Of a stretch of DNA of 64,000 nucleotides, positions 20,401-31,205 are shown in pieces (the first letter of the stretch is position 1; each line of letters starts with the position of its first letter). The stretch is from the NCBI GenBank assembly GCA_014338405.1, contig JTDE01021271.1:1-64000 (forward strand). Reading direction: 5' to 3'. Source of the DNA: Paragonimus skrjabini miyazakii. Lineage: Eukaryota > Platyhelminthes > Trematoda > Plagiorchiida > Troglotrematidae. Under the pieces are notes generated by a model. It worked only from the letters and a program-made list of their open reading frames with translations, did no database searches and was not told the origin of the DNA. The translations under genes and the position numbers were made by a program.

Positions 20401-21889
20401 TCGACTGTTTCCTATAAACGGAACTACGTGTTCAGGAACTAAAATCTAGAGAGTGTTGCTGGTCGCCATACGTAATCTGTAATGACGTGGTACAAGGTGA
20501 CAATTTGTGATCATGGGTTTTTCGCGTGGTAGTAGTACACACTATTGTTGGATATGGTAGACCATTTTTGAGAACGATTTTGAATTCACGCCTAGTATTC
20601 AAGCTGCACAACTTGATCTGTTTATATTACGGTCATTTTGCAAAACATTGCTTATCAAATTTTTAACCATCAAATCTACTGGTGCTGCATACGGTGTCGA
20701 ACACTTGCGGTTCCATATGGCCGAATGGTCATAACATAGATACAGTCACCTCGGTTTGTAATCCGAGTACATTTTATTTTAGATGGGACAGCTTTTCATA
20801 GTAGGTGAGCACCTATGTAGTACTCACTAGAAAAAAAGGGATATGACCTTTCTTCACCTTCGTTTGCGCTGTATAATTCGTGCACCCGATCACAGCTCTA
20901 ATAGGATACGTTCAACTACGGTTCATTCACGAAAACCTGGAACAAGATTTTATCAAAGTACTGTGAACACGTCGTTACCACTCGCCTGGTGAGAACGCTG
21001 TGGACAGCTGAAAACTGATCCTGTCTGGTTATGAAGACAACTTGAACTGTATAATTTTGCACAATATCATCCACGGCGGAGCATTTGTGACATGCCCTTC
21101 ATGATTATTCAATTTAGTACAACGTAAAGTTTTAGAAATAAAGTTTAATTACTAACCACTAAGTGATCCTAGACAACAATGTGCAAAATTTCTCATCGGT
21201 GAACTATTCACATATTTCACGTAAATCTCCGTTTTACGTTAAATCAGATATAGGCATCTGTCATTTTGAAGCTACATTATTCAGTGTTCTGCTCCTGCAA
21301 AGCATGATATCCGTCATCAACATCTCACTGTCACCGAATGTCGTGTTCATTATTTTCCCAAACATTAATTTGTATGGTAGCGATACGCGGAACAATAACG
21401 AATCATACACTAGCGATGTGAAATCGTCAAAATGAAAATTTACATAGTCTAATCCTGACGAACGCATGATAAATTTGACGAACTCAGAAACTGTTTTGAT
21501 GGCGGATCTCGGAAGTATGCTTTAACTAAGAGTTTATCAAAAAAACTAAAACATATCTCATATTCTGGTTGGCCGATAGTAGTGGAAGTTAAGATTGAAG
21601 TCTGCAAGTGAAACGGATAGATTATTGCCGTGAAATTACCGAAAATAAGTACACATTCATTACGAATGTGGTTCTGCATGCAAGCAACAAACGATTGTGT
21701 ACATGCACCTAATGAACGGGTGAAATAAACTGAAAATTAATTGAGTCCAGCTTTGAAAATCAATGGAGAACAAGCCGGCCGTTGAACAATTATCTCGAAT
21801 AGAATAAGCTAAAGACCACGAAGTTAGTATTATGATAAAAAAATTAATGATTCGAATAGCCCCATGAGTTCATTAGAAGTAAGAAGGTG
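17430..21889. other. Long stretch without recognised features
   Basis: AT-rich, with only short ORFs (for example 17800-18066 -, 18325-18540 +, 19941-20132 +, 21163-21435 +). No transposon motif, RNA gene or coding exon is recognised. It is probably intergenic or intronic sequence with old repeats beyond recognition. Confidence 0.5.
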
Positions 21890-22046
21890 TTTTGGCGAAC
21901 AGTCTGTTTTCGGCTATTCATCATCGGGCCAATTACATAACATTTTATATCATCATGGTTGTCAAGCGATCAAAATCAAAAGCAATTAGTCACATAATTA
22001 CGTCACGAGGTTGTGAATTGAAGGGCAATTAAGTGACAAAATTGAC
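21890..22046 (-). repeat. 3' end of PLE 2, left arm of an inverted repeat
   Basis: Includes the last codons (VNFVT) and stop plus about 140 bp of 3' UTR. It is the inverted counterpart of 22974-23122, with small differences and one 8-bp indel. It ends in a segment reading GATGATGAA followed by CCGAAAAC on the minus strand. Confidence 0.85.
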
Positions 22047-22664
22047 CACCGGGGGTGTCGAGTCAGTCATGGGAGGCCATGGTACCCGTAGGGCCTGTAC
22101 AAATTTCTTCTGAGCGCACAACTGTGGATTGCGCAACCGAATTCTGATCGCTTCCGCGGTGGCCAGAATACGAAGTTTGACTCCTCTGGATTGACGACTA
22201 GGCAAGCGGTAAATGGGCTGGAAAGCCACCTCCGGTGTGACTTGGTGCCCTGTGTCAACAAGGTGAGCCAGAATTGCACTCGAAATGGACTTCACCTCGC
22301 CTTTAGTCAGCCACGCGGGGTGGTGTTCACGAATCCTCTGAGAAAGGCGCCTGGTTGTGCGACCGACGTAACCTGCTCCACAGGAGCATGCGAAAGAGTA
22401 AACAAAAAATGAGGTTACACACTTAGGCAACGTATCTTTGAGTTGTACATGGACAACCTGGTCTGATCTGAACGAGATTCGTAGTTGTGCAGCACTGTAG
22501 GTCTTTTCGATTGCGTTACTTATTCTACGAGTCACTAGTTCAGCCGACGCCCCGCCTTTGTAGTCTAGCGTCACGTAAACTAACTTCTTTTCCGCAGATG
22601 GGAGCTTAACTCTCGGTTTTGTCAGCACCATATGTCTATCCCCGAAGTTTACAGGATAGGCGTT
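22029..22664 (-). CDS. PLE 2 linker and GIY-YIG endonuclease (intact frame of a truncated element)
   Basis: About 200 codons open without a stop. The N-terminal part (NAYPVNF, LVYVTLDYKGGASAELVTRR, TYSAAQLRISFRSD) is the conserved PLE linker after RT. The GIY-YIG region has FFVYSFACSCGAGYVGRTTR, with the GIY-like VYSF and the YVG motif intact, and an RIREHHPAWL block, in which the Arg and Glu of the fold are retained. A His-rich segment AILAHLVDTGHQV and the terminal AEAIRIRLRNPQLCAQKKF match the end of PLE proteins. The endonuclease would nick target DNA for insertion. It is the best-preserved PLE domain here, but its own RT is truncated. Confidence 0.8.
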   Translation of the reverse strand, partial: NAYPVNFGDRHMVLTKPRVKLPSAEKKLVYVTLDYKGGASAELVTRRISNAIEKTYSAAQLRISFRSDQVVHVQLKDTLPKCVTSFFVYSFACSCGAGYVGRTTRRLSQRIREHHPAWLTKGEVKSISSAILAHLVDTGHQVTPEVAFQPIYRLPSRQSRGVKLRILATAEAIRIRLRNPQLCAQKKFVQALRVPWPPMTDSTPPVVNFVT

Positions 22665-22741
22665 CTCTGCGAATATCCGTCGTCAAAACACCATTTCTGT
22701 CTCAATCGTGTCATCAGGGCATATCCTCATAGCTCTGTGTG

Positions 22742-22987
22742 TTAAACTACGGATGAGGTTTCTGTTGTGTTTGAGGAGTACGTAACTGAAAAAGTGAGTA
22801 TACTGACCGTTCCAAGCAGGCTATCCAGATCCACAGTCTTGCCAACTACACAGATGATATCGTCTACGTACCTCTGGTAGAGAGTGCTATTGTCAATAAA
22901 TCCACGAAGCGTAGTTCTTTCTAACATTGCCATGAAAATATCTGCCAACAGTTGGCCTAACGGTGACCCCATCGTCAATTCTGTCAC
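22742..22987 (-). pseudogene. PLE 2 RT palm fragment
   Basis: Contains TMGSPLGQLLADIFMAMLE and YQRYVDDIICVVGKT. The catalytic YVDD is intact. The first four codons of the open frame (TELT) come from the inverted 3'-end repeat at 22974-23122, not from RT. The frame closes after the sequence SILTFSVTYSSN because of an internal deletion. Confidence 0.8.
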
Positions 22988-23122
22988 TTAATCGCCCTCC
23001 AATTCACAATCTCGTGACGTAATTATGTGACTAATTGCTTCTGATTTTGATCGCCATGAGGATATAAAATGTTATGTAATTGGCCTGTTGATGAACAACC
23101 GAAAACAGACTGTTCGCCAAAA
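22974..23122 (+). repeat. Inverted 3' end of the PLE, right arm
   Basis: 149 bp reading on the plus strand as the PLE C-terminal codons (VNSVT), stop and 3' UTR. It lies directly upstream of the truncated PLE 2 RT and opposite in orientation. The endpoints match those of the left arm, ending at CGCCAAAA (23115-23122). Confidence 0.85.
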
Positions 23123-24100
23123 TATAATGAATGTGAAAAGAGAAAAAAATATCCGGAAGCTGTATAAATTCAAACAAAACCTCTAACCAAGACTTCAGTA
23201 CTTTCGTTAATTTAGAAATGTCATTTCAGATAAATGTTAGCTGGTTGATAACAGTTTTTTTGTGTGGAGCTGTGTCCATTTAATCTGGAGCTTAGTAACA
23301 GGAATTTTCAACAATATATTCCTGACCGCCAAGCTTGCTTTGAGCACGACGTCTTAAAGTTTGGAAACTGACGTCAACTTCCCAGCACACGTTGACATTC
23401 TTGTCTGAGCAAAACCAGTGAGAGTATTCACACTGAAACTAAACTAAGAGTTATAATCTGACTAAACAGTGCTATTGTGCCGTAAAGCAAATCTGAGGGA
23501 ACACACTGTAATAAGGTCCGCAGTCATTTGATGACTTTTGGAAATTACGTAAATAATGCTTACGACAAATATCTTCCAAACTGAAGTGTACATGGTGTTT
23601 AACAGGGACTGGGTGTTTGTGTTACAATGATAAAGCCATCCGCTGACCACAAAAGACAACGAACTACCATACAACCGGGGGTTAAAAGATGATCAAAACA
23701 AAATGATTAGATTTTTGGCAATGCCTTCTGTCTTTTTTTATATATAGCAACTCGGGGGCGCCGTGTGCTTCCTGATTCGTCTTTCTCTATAGTTCTTCTG
23801 AGTGTGTGCACAGTATCGTGTAGAAATTTCCGTCTCTTCTGTTTTGTTTGCAGCTATTGTTCGCGATGTACCAGACAAATGGAAACGGCTTTTGTTGAAC
23901 CGCCTAAAATGTATCATGATATACTACTATATCGTTTATTTTAAAGAGCAATATACACACCTTCATTTGAAAGAGAAGAACAAACGGTAACGCCAAAATT
24001 GAGCAACAGATATGTAAACAGGTGAATGTGAAAACAAGCTGTCTGACAAATATGAGACGCTGCGTATTTAACAAGATTGAACAGTTGACGAGTCCTCTCA
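23123..24100. other. Intergenic, nothing recognised
   Basis: Short ORFs only (23462-23674 -, 23802-23990 +). No motif seen. Confidence 0.5.
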
Positions 24101-24106
24101 CAAGAG

Positions 24107-24142
<36 letters not shown>

Positions 24143-24152
24143 CACTACTACT
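24107..24152. repeat. (ACT)n microsatellite
   Basis: About 15 ACT units with one CACT interruption, followed by AATAATAATAA. Simple-sequence tract. Confidence 0.95.
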
Positions 24153-24719
24153 AGTAATAATAATGACATGCTTACTTTCGTCTATCGACTGGCGGAAGTG
24201 AAATTGCCTCGCTATTGATGTGCTGAATTTCAGTCCTAGTCGGATTATACTACAAGTCTACAAACCAACTAACGAACCAACTAGTTAAACAATATCTGTT
24301 CACATTTACTGGCTGATGAAATGTGCACACGTGTTAATTGGCATTAGTAGCATACCAGTAAGCCTTTTTTTGCCGTAAACGCTTGTAAAGTTCTGATGAT
24401 GCTCCGGCGAAGTACATACACTGAACAGACAATTGGACTATGTTTATCCAGTCTTTCTAACGTTTAACTATCTAAAACACGAAGCAGGAGTAAAGATGTT
24501 CGTCAGTTTGGCGGTCTCCTAAACTTCCGTCCCACCAAACATGTAGACAATTAATTGTCAACTTTCTTGGTAATCGTGCCCCTTCCTCAGAGCCTTCCGT
24601 TCATCTTACATACATGATTCAGTGTTAGTCTTAGTTTACTACTGAACCTAAAATTGGTATTATCCATATAAGCCCACAAACAAACAGCTAATCTCCCGGC
24701 AGAATGTTCATACTTTTAG

Positions 24720-24890
24720 TTTGTTACGTCCTCTAAAATATAGTTGCGGATTTTGATCAATTTGACCGTGCTTACCAAAAACTCCATCAATATTGCCGCC
24801 CACTGAGTGTGATGATTCCGCGTTGTACCACGCAGTGATCAAACAGAATATATGTGCACAAGGCATTTTACGCAGTATTATGAGAATTTT
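24720..24890 (+). repeat. Probable PLE 3' UTR relic
   Basis: The order of blocks resembles the sequence after the PLE 4 stop at about 50530-50720: a TCTAAA...TTGCG/TTGCT start, a GATCA..TGACC block, CTTGCTTA-like, and GTGCACAAGGCATTTTACGC against GTGCACAAGACATCTTACGC. The similarity is imperfect but collinear. No PLE coding region is visible to the left, so this would be a 5'-truncated or decayed remnant. Alternatively it is another repeat shared by the two sites. Confidence 0.4.
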
Positions 24891-27800
24891 ACAAGTTCAG
24901 TTCCAAAATTCATTATTTCAACTCTGTATGCTTCCATGTTACCAGATTACTACCCTGCTTTTGGCGTATCAACACCAATTTGTCTGCGTAAGTTCATCTA
25001 TTGCGCAACTGCTTCCATTCAGTTTCGAGGATGCAGAAAATTCACTTTGGCCGCCGTCTGCCAAAATAAAGACGGTGAACCTATTGAACCGTTTCATACG
25101 GATAAGCGTTTGTGTATTGTTGTCTATCCTTCCCGTTAAAAGGTTTGAATCCATTCGGGACACCCAATTAGCGCAATAGATAAAAGGCAATAGTTAGCAG
25201 ATGTCGAGGTAATCAATCATGTGGTCTGCTGTTCTTGTCATGTTGTCAAACTGATTGTCCTTCATTTGACAAAATCCAATCTTCAGTTTAGTTGTAGTGT
25301 ATGAACTTTCAATTCATGTATAAGTCCATAAAATGCGAGATTATTTCAGTGACTATGCTATGCATCAAACATGTGCAATGTACGGGACGAACTCTCCGAT
25401 CTTTGTACAACCTAGAATGTTGTACATCGTTCTTAATGCGTTATGGGCTCGTACGTATGTTCTTCTTACTGATAAAAAAGGAACATTATGCACTGTTGTG
25501 TCCAATCGAATGCCAGTGAGCAATGCAGTTGGCCAATCAGATTGCTCTGACCTTCAAGCGATCGATGACACATGCGGCCAGCGGATGCCCGTGCTGTGTG
25601 GACTGACAGATTTTCCGTAATGTATCATGGAAACGGTTGCTTCAATAAAGTTGACTTACTACTGGTATTTTCCGTCGTTCTTGAATACAACATGCACCAA
25701 ACAGTGTTGTTGTTTGTGCGACCTGTGACAATTTTGACGTCGTATAGTAATATACAGTTTATTTGATCATTCATCGATAAAGCACTTCTCAGGTGTATTT
25801 ATAAACTTTGATAGTTGGCGACTGTATTAACAACATAATTATAGTTAGGTTAGTCCTAAATTTAAAGTGATTTTTGTTTAGTTTGTTTTAACGTAAAATA
25901 ATACATTGTACCTAGTTGGTTGATGTGACCTTAATATTGTATTTGTGCATCAAGTTTGATGTGGATACTGAAAGGTTCTTAATCACCTCATACGTTAAGA
26001 AAGTTGTTGATTTTGTACAAGTAGTTAATACTTGTTTTATATTACGAAAACCCTTTTATAAACTTATTTCAACATACTTGATCATTTACATGGGTTTAAG
26101 CTCTCAACTCCTCAAAACCTGATTTGCAGAATTGCATTCAGACAGGCTGTGAACTACCTGCACACTGCTTCATTCCTGATTGAGAAACAAACTGAAGTTT
26201 GTATTACATAATATGATTTTCGAGTACATGTTATCAAACAGCGCACATATTGGCGAAGAACTACTAACTTAGGCTAATAGCTGGGAATGTAGGATTCACT
26301 GATAAGAAGTTTGGCATATTTGATAATTCGAAGGAGACTCAATCGTAAAATATCTAGACTTCGGTTATTATATGGGTAATAACTTGCACCCATGTAGTAA
26401 ATCACAACCCAATATACGTTGAAAAGGTAAAGATCTATCGTGCTTTTGAAATTCACTGAAACCCATATAAATTAATTTTAATGTAAATTGCACAAGATAC
26501 TCGTGACGTGTGACATGCCTGTTCCACGTTTAGTAGAATGTTTAGGACCTGTTTAATTTGATAATCGATATTTCTGACATTTTGGTGGTTCAGTAATTCG
26601 AACATAAATGTGTTCAATTTAATAAAACTTTGATCTCAATGCCAAAATTTACATGGAATATTTTCTGAAAGTTGCCACAAATTAGGTACACCACAGCAAT
26701 TGTATAAATCTATTTTATCGCAAAATTTATTAGCGTTCTTTTTGCTGTATACTTTCTTTGTGGAATCAGATGGTATTACTCAGTTTCGTGTCGCGATCAT
26801 AATTGTGAAGACAGACATTATGTTAGCCGTTGAGTAAACATTTATTGCCCCATCATTACCTGATTTACAGAAATCACATATACCTCCAACCAGACCAGTG
26901 ACATAAGATGTAATAGTAACCTCCAATCACATTTGAGCACTTATATGGTTAATTGTGATTATCGGGTAAGCGTCTTGTGCTCACACTATTTGGAACGAAT
27001 TTCAGTGTGATTACACACAGCGTTCACCATTTTTCTGTTACAACATGTTACACCCAATAATTCTGCTGTCTTTCGTTAGTACATTTGGTAAGACACGCAA
27101 GTTGTTCATTTCTTAGATAAAATCATTCAACAGTTTGATTGCTTTCATGTAAAACCCAGGAATCATGTAAATATGTCATGAAATAAAATATACAGTATGA
27201 CAAATTTAATATTGATGATGTTAACTAGGTGAAGTATATGGATGCGTGTACGTCTGTAATGATATGTACTGTTCACTTAATTTTGCTTCACAATGTCAAT
27301 TTACATTCAGTGAACAGTATATGTTTATTTGGATAGTATGTTGTCTATATAAACCATATATTCGACATGAGTTACATACTTATGGCAGTTCCAGGCAAAA
27401 CGTAATGTGTGTATGAACACAAAAACCCTGTTCGAATAACCTCAGCTTAAGTCTGTCAGTATCGCAATGTCACTGTGTATACTCCAAACTTCGGGATATG
27501 CGAATATTACACGGTCGTTTTAGTTTGAACTGTTCACCGAACAACTCTGACATTCATTAGGATGAAAATTCATTCACAAACATATATTGCTAGCAAATTC
27601 CTCCAGAAATTCCTATGTAAAATTACGTACTACTAGCTACCTTTTATGTTCATCTCAGGTCTTATGTAGAGTAGGACTTATTCAGGCTATTCTAGATGGG
27701 CCTAAACTTAGATACTGCATGCTTTACATAACAACGGATTAGGGGCGAGGTACAGTGCTTTTTCATGCAGACAGTTAACAAGTCTTCAGAAGTGAAATGA

Positions 27801-30372
27801 ATGCCACTTTCAAATTGTGTCGTAACATCAATCGTTCATGTTGAAAGTAAAGCTTTATTGATCTCATTGGCAAATGTAAAGGAATTTTACTTCCTTCAGC
27901 TGAAACGAAATATACTGTTAAATGAGACGCAACATAATTGGCATATTCATGTTTGTGTGAGTCACATTTTAGAATTCCTATGGCAACAGTATATATGTTC
28001 AAATAAACATTGTAATGCATTACTGAATACCATGATCTGCCTTCAGAAGAGGATCTGACACCAGTAGCCGTCTTCAGTGAAGATATGTGTACAATGCCTT
28101 ACAATCTACTTTTACACAAGCATTTTTCTTGGTCACTTATGTTTCGTAGAAGTTCATACTGCTCACTGATTACTGAAAGATTTCATTGAATGCTAAGTAC
28201 AAACGTCGTGTAGCGACAGATATACATGAATGGTAATTAATGAAAACTTTAAGGAATGGTTTCTTTAAAATGAGACCGCATGGAAACGGCTAAAACGCTC
28301 AGCTTAAATTTTGTAAATTCTGAATGGTGACATTGTTATTAGAAGATTTGAATTAGGAATGTCAAAATTGTGTCATATCTAGCATCGACTCCACTTCTTT
28401 AGTCATGACAGTTCAGAACAGAGTTAAAAATGACGGCTATGTTTAAACACTGCCATTAGTGCAGTGCTATTCTGAGTGAGAAATCTGTATCACGAAAGAT
28501 ACACTAACCCACTAGAAATAGACGAGAATATATATCAATTCCAAACGATATGAAATGGATGTTTTGTTCTGTTTCAACTTGTCACATCTATAGCGTAAGA
28601 TGTGCAAAAGTAGAAGGAAATATGATGCTTCCGAAATTGCGAATCCCTTGTGTGGAATGATATGAGTGAATGCTGTATTATGCTTTTTTGGATAAATATA
28701 TCGTTTTTTGATATACTTCAAAAATTCTCTATTCAAAAGTTAGTCGTTTATATATATCAAATAACCGTAACGCCTGAAAATTTATTCACAACATCCAAGT
28801 CTGTTAAACACCAAACACGAATTAGATGCAGTTGCTAAAAGTGAATGACTTGATGGAAATAGGTGATAAAAATGTTGGCAAGGTCATGAAGGTTCCAACC
28901 GAAAATTAACTGTCACAACATTCTGCTTCTAAAATGATTATGCGTAATCTGAAAACGATGTGTTTTTACATATTTCCTGTGTGAAGCTTTTATAGCTTGT
29001 ATTAACACATCAAGGTGCGGACCGAGTATGTAGCGTGTGGTATGTTCCTAAGTTGAAACAAGCTGAAAATTACAAACTGGAGGGAGGGGGAAGTGTTCAT
29101 TAAAACAAATACTGTGTTATACATTTATGCGGCTTTTTTGGGTACACCAATATCCACAATGATGAACGCCTTTGAATATATCTACAAACAACCAAGCGAT
29201 AAAATATTTAGTCAGGCAAGTCTACAGGCCGCATATGTACGCTGTAATCATAAGCGTCATATATTATTTGGGAAACAATTTAGGCATTCGACAAGCTGAC
29301 CAATACATTTTGTAGATACGGAACATGTCATTAGTTAACACACACGTAGGTTTGAAACGAGAAACCAGAAGTATGTGATTACAAGACGAATTGCGTCATA
29401 CAACCACTTGCAGACGGAACTCATTCAGTGGTTTAGAAAATGAAGGTAGAAAAACGACTTGAACTACAGCAAAATAAATCTGTGCTTTTAATTGCGCACC
29501 GACAAAGATGCAATCTCGATTTTTTCATGTCGGATAGACCTGATGCGTACTCCAACTTTAAATGATCCCATAGATGACTATATTTATGAAGCTTGGTTAG
29601 AGTTTTCAGACATTACCCAGGCTGATGAAATACAGAATTCAAGATATAAATGTTCCAAAATATGACGATGGGAGTTTAGTTAATGTAACATACCTCTCGC
29701 AGCAATCGATTTTGTATGTAAAATTGACTCTGAACACTACTCTGTTATGACAGCCAATATATCTTTCAGATTATTCAGTTCGATATAGGTAAATTGCAAA
29801 CAATGTAAAAAACTTTCAGGAATGCGGTTAACGGAAATTTTTTTATTAAAAACACACTGTCCCAAAACCTCAACATTCGCCAGTAACGATAACTTATACT
29901 ACCGAAGCTTACTGGTCTCACAGACAAAAAAATAGCAGTTCGTGATCGCCCACATCAGTGATGAGAACCTCACGGCAACTGTTAATTTCGTCTGTTTGGT
30001 TTACTCCAATTTTACACCTGTTATACTAACATTTATACTTGTATCTCGGAGGCTCTGCCGATGGATCAGGTGATTAAATGAAGATCAATCGTGGAAGAAG
30101 ATCATTCACATAAAGTTGTCAAGCTAGAAAATATGAAATTAGCCAAGTCAAATGGTTTGAAAGAAACATTGTATTGAAACAAGCTTTCCCCGAAATGAAC
30201 TTGAAAAGACAAGCTAGTAATAGTATATTGCACGATCTTTGTTCGAACTGATTTCGCTGCATCTTATCAAGTACATACTGCAGAAATGAAAATTACAAAA
30301 TATGCATGAAATTGTGACTTACGGAAAATTTTCTATCCAGGTATGTGGAAAAGAAGAAGAAATTCACTAACA
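24891..30372. other. Long AT-rich stretch without recognised features
   Basis: Only short ORFs. Overlapping open frames at 24793-25179 and 24852-25139 (+), and at 25301-25519 and 25333-25620 (+), are somewhat longer and less AT-rich than their surroundings but show no family motif. 26-30 kb is notably AT-rich and stop-dense on both strands, like intron or intergenic sequence. Confidence 0.5.
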
Positions 30373-30711
30373 CTACCAAGGTAGTGCTAATTTAGTAAAC
30401 AGGTCCTTTTGCGCACATAATGGCGGTTTCAGACTTTTAATGGCAATTGCCTCGGCAAAGTGAAGTAAGCGTTTATTCCGGTGCGTGAAAATGACTGAGA
30501 ATGCCGACCGATTGCCATTCTCGTGATTTGTCTCAAGCACATGACGCGCGATGGACGAAGCCGGTGTCTTGTGTAAATGACCTTTGGCCTCATTCGCATA
30601 AATTCCAACGGGTTGGATGTCGCGGTTGCACACCCACTTAGGCAAATGCTCTGTCATCCTGACTTGCAGTGTCTTTCCGTCACTCCGATGTAAGTGGAAC
30701 TGCACCCACAT
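30373..30711 (-). pseudogene. PLE 3 C-terminal GIY-YIG half
   Basis: Starts with the shifted frame LQVRMTEHLPKWVC, holding the Arg and Glu-His of the endonuclease. ASSIARHVLETNH and FAEAIAIKSLKPPLCAQKDL complete the C-terminal PLE pattern, ending with LALPW and a stop at 30373. This matches the ends seen for PLE 4 and PLE 2. Confidence 0.8.
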
Positions 30712-31202
30712 GAATATTGGTTCACGCAGTGCGACATGAGGGGTAGAGGTAGGCGGTCCTTAATGGTGGGCGTTTGTATTTTGGTGATGTCAAAACTGGA
30801 AACTACTTTAGCCGCGTAGAAAACTTGTTTAACAGCAGAAACTAACCGATTTTTCAATAGTGAACAGACATCATCGCTCTTGAAGGAAAGTCGAATGAAT
30901 GTAGCTTTCAGTTCAGCTAAATGGAGGGGTTGGTTGTTGAATTGTGGTTTGCTGAATCGTCTTATGAACCACTGTGGATAGCCGTTTGTTTTTAATGTGT
31001 CTTCAAGACGATGGTACTCTTCGTCGATTGTATCAGCTGTGCAAACTTTCCTAGCTCGATCTAATAGGGTCCTCATTAAACCCCGTTTATGCTGAACTGG
31101 GACAAAGCTATCATATCGCAAGTACTGCCCTGTCCATGTAGACTTTCGGTAAACTGACCGTCTTACGGTGCCGTCAGCTCTGCGTTGGATCAATACATCC
31201 AA
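30654..31202 (-). pseudogene. PLE 3 linker and start of GIY-YIG
   Basis: An open frame of 182 codons lacking the RT palm. It covers the post-palm RT region (VYRKSTWTGQY), the NGYP block and the linker, and ends inside the endonuclease after SSTYIGVTER. The paired Cys before the YIG motif (SCGC) is present. The frame then runs out through a frameshift, and the endonuclease continues in 30711-30373. The split between frames makes the endonuclease inactive. Confidence 0.8.
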
Positions 31203-31205
31203 TTT

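Larger units (their letters stand above)
21890..22973 (-). mobile_element. Penelope-like element 2, 5'-truncated with internal deletion
   Basis: Reading leftward from 22973, RT starts at MGSPLGQLLADIFMAMLE, the GTPMGSP block. It contains YQRYVDDIICV, the intact RT active site. A deletion removes the FLDV to VYRK region. The frame resumes with LLKHNRNLIRSLTHRA, CPDDTIETEM and NAYPVNF (about 22640-22770), with one TGA, and then runs open through the GIY-YIG endonuclease to a stop at about 22029. Beyond the stop, 150 bp of 3' UTR ends near 21890. The sequence just before MGSPL is an inverted copy of the same 3' end (22974-23122). Confidence 0.85.
30373..31205 (-). mobile_element. Penelope-like element 3, 5'-truncated
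   Basis: Reading leftward from 31205, the element begins inside the FLDV block after the RT active site (LDVLIQRRADGT). It continues with VYRKSTWTGQYLRYDSF, KRGLMRTLLDRA, CTADTIDEEYHRLEDTL and NGYPQWFIRRF (about 30950-31100). The linker (about 30720-30930) leads to QYSCGCSSTYIGVTERHC of the GIY-YIG domain. A frameshift near 30655-30710 puts the rest (RMTEHLPKWVC, SSIARHVLETNHENG, FAEAIAIKSLKPPLCAQK, LALPW) in the next frame. The C-terminal end is near 30373. The catalytic RT part is absent. Confidence 0.85.

Noticed and set aside
22664..22740. CTGATGA followed by GAAA on the minus strand within PLE 2
   Set aside because: It lies inside the coding linker (CPDDTIETEM) and has no plausible stem II, so it is a chance match to a hammerhead core.
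24390..24415. CTGATGATGCTCCGGCGAAG on the plus strand
   Set aside because: Only part of a hammerhead core; GAAA is missing and stem II is at most two base pairs.
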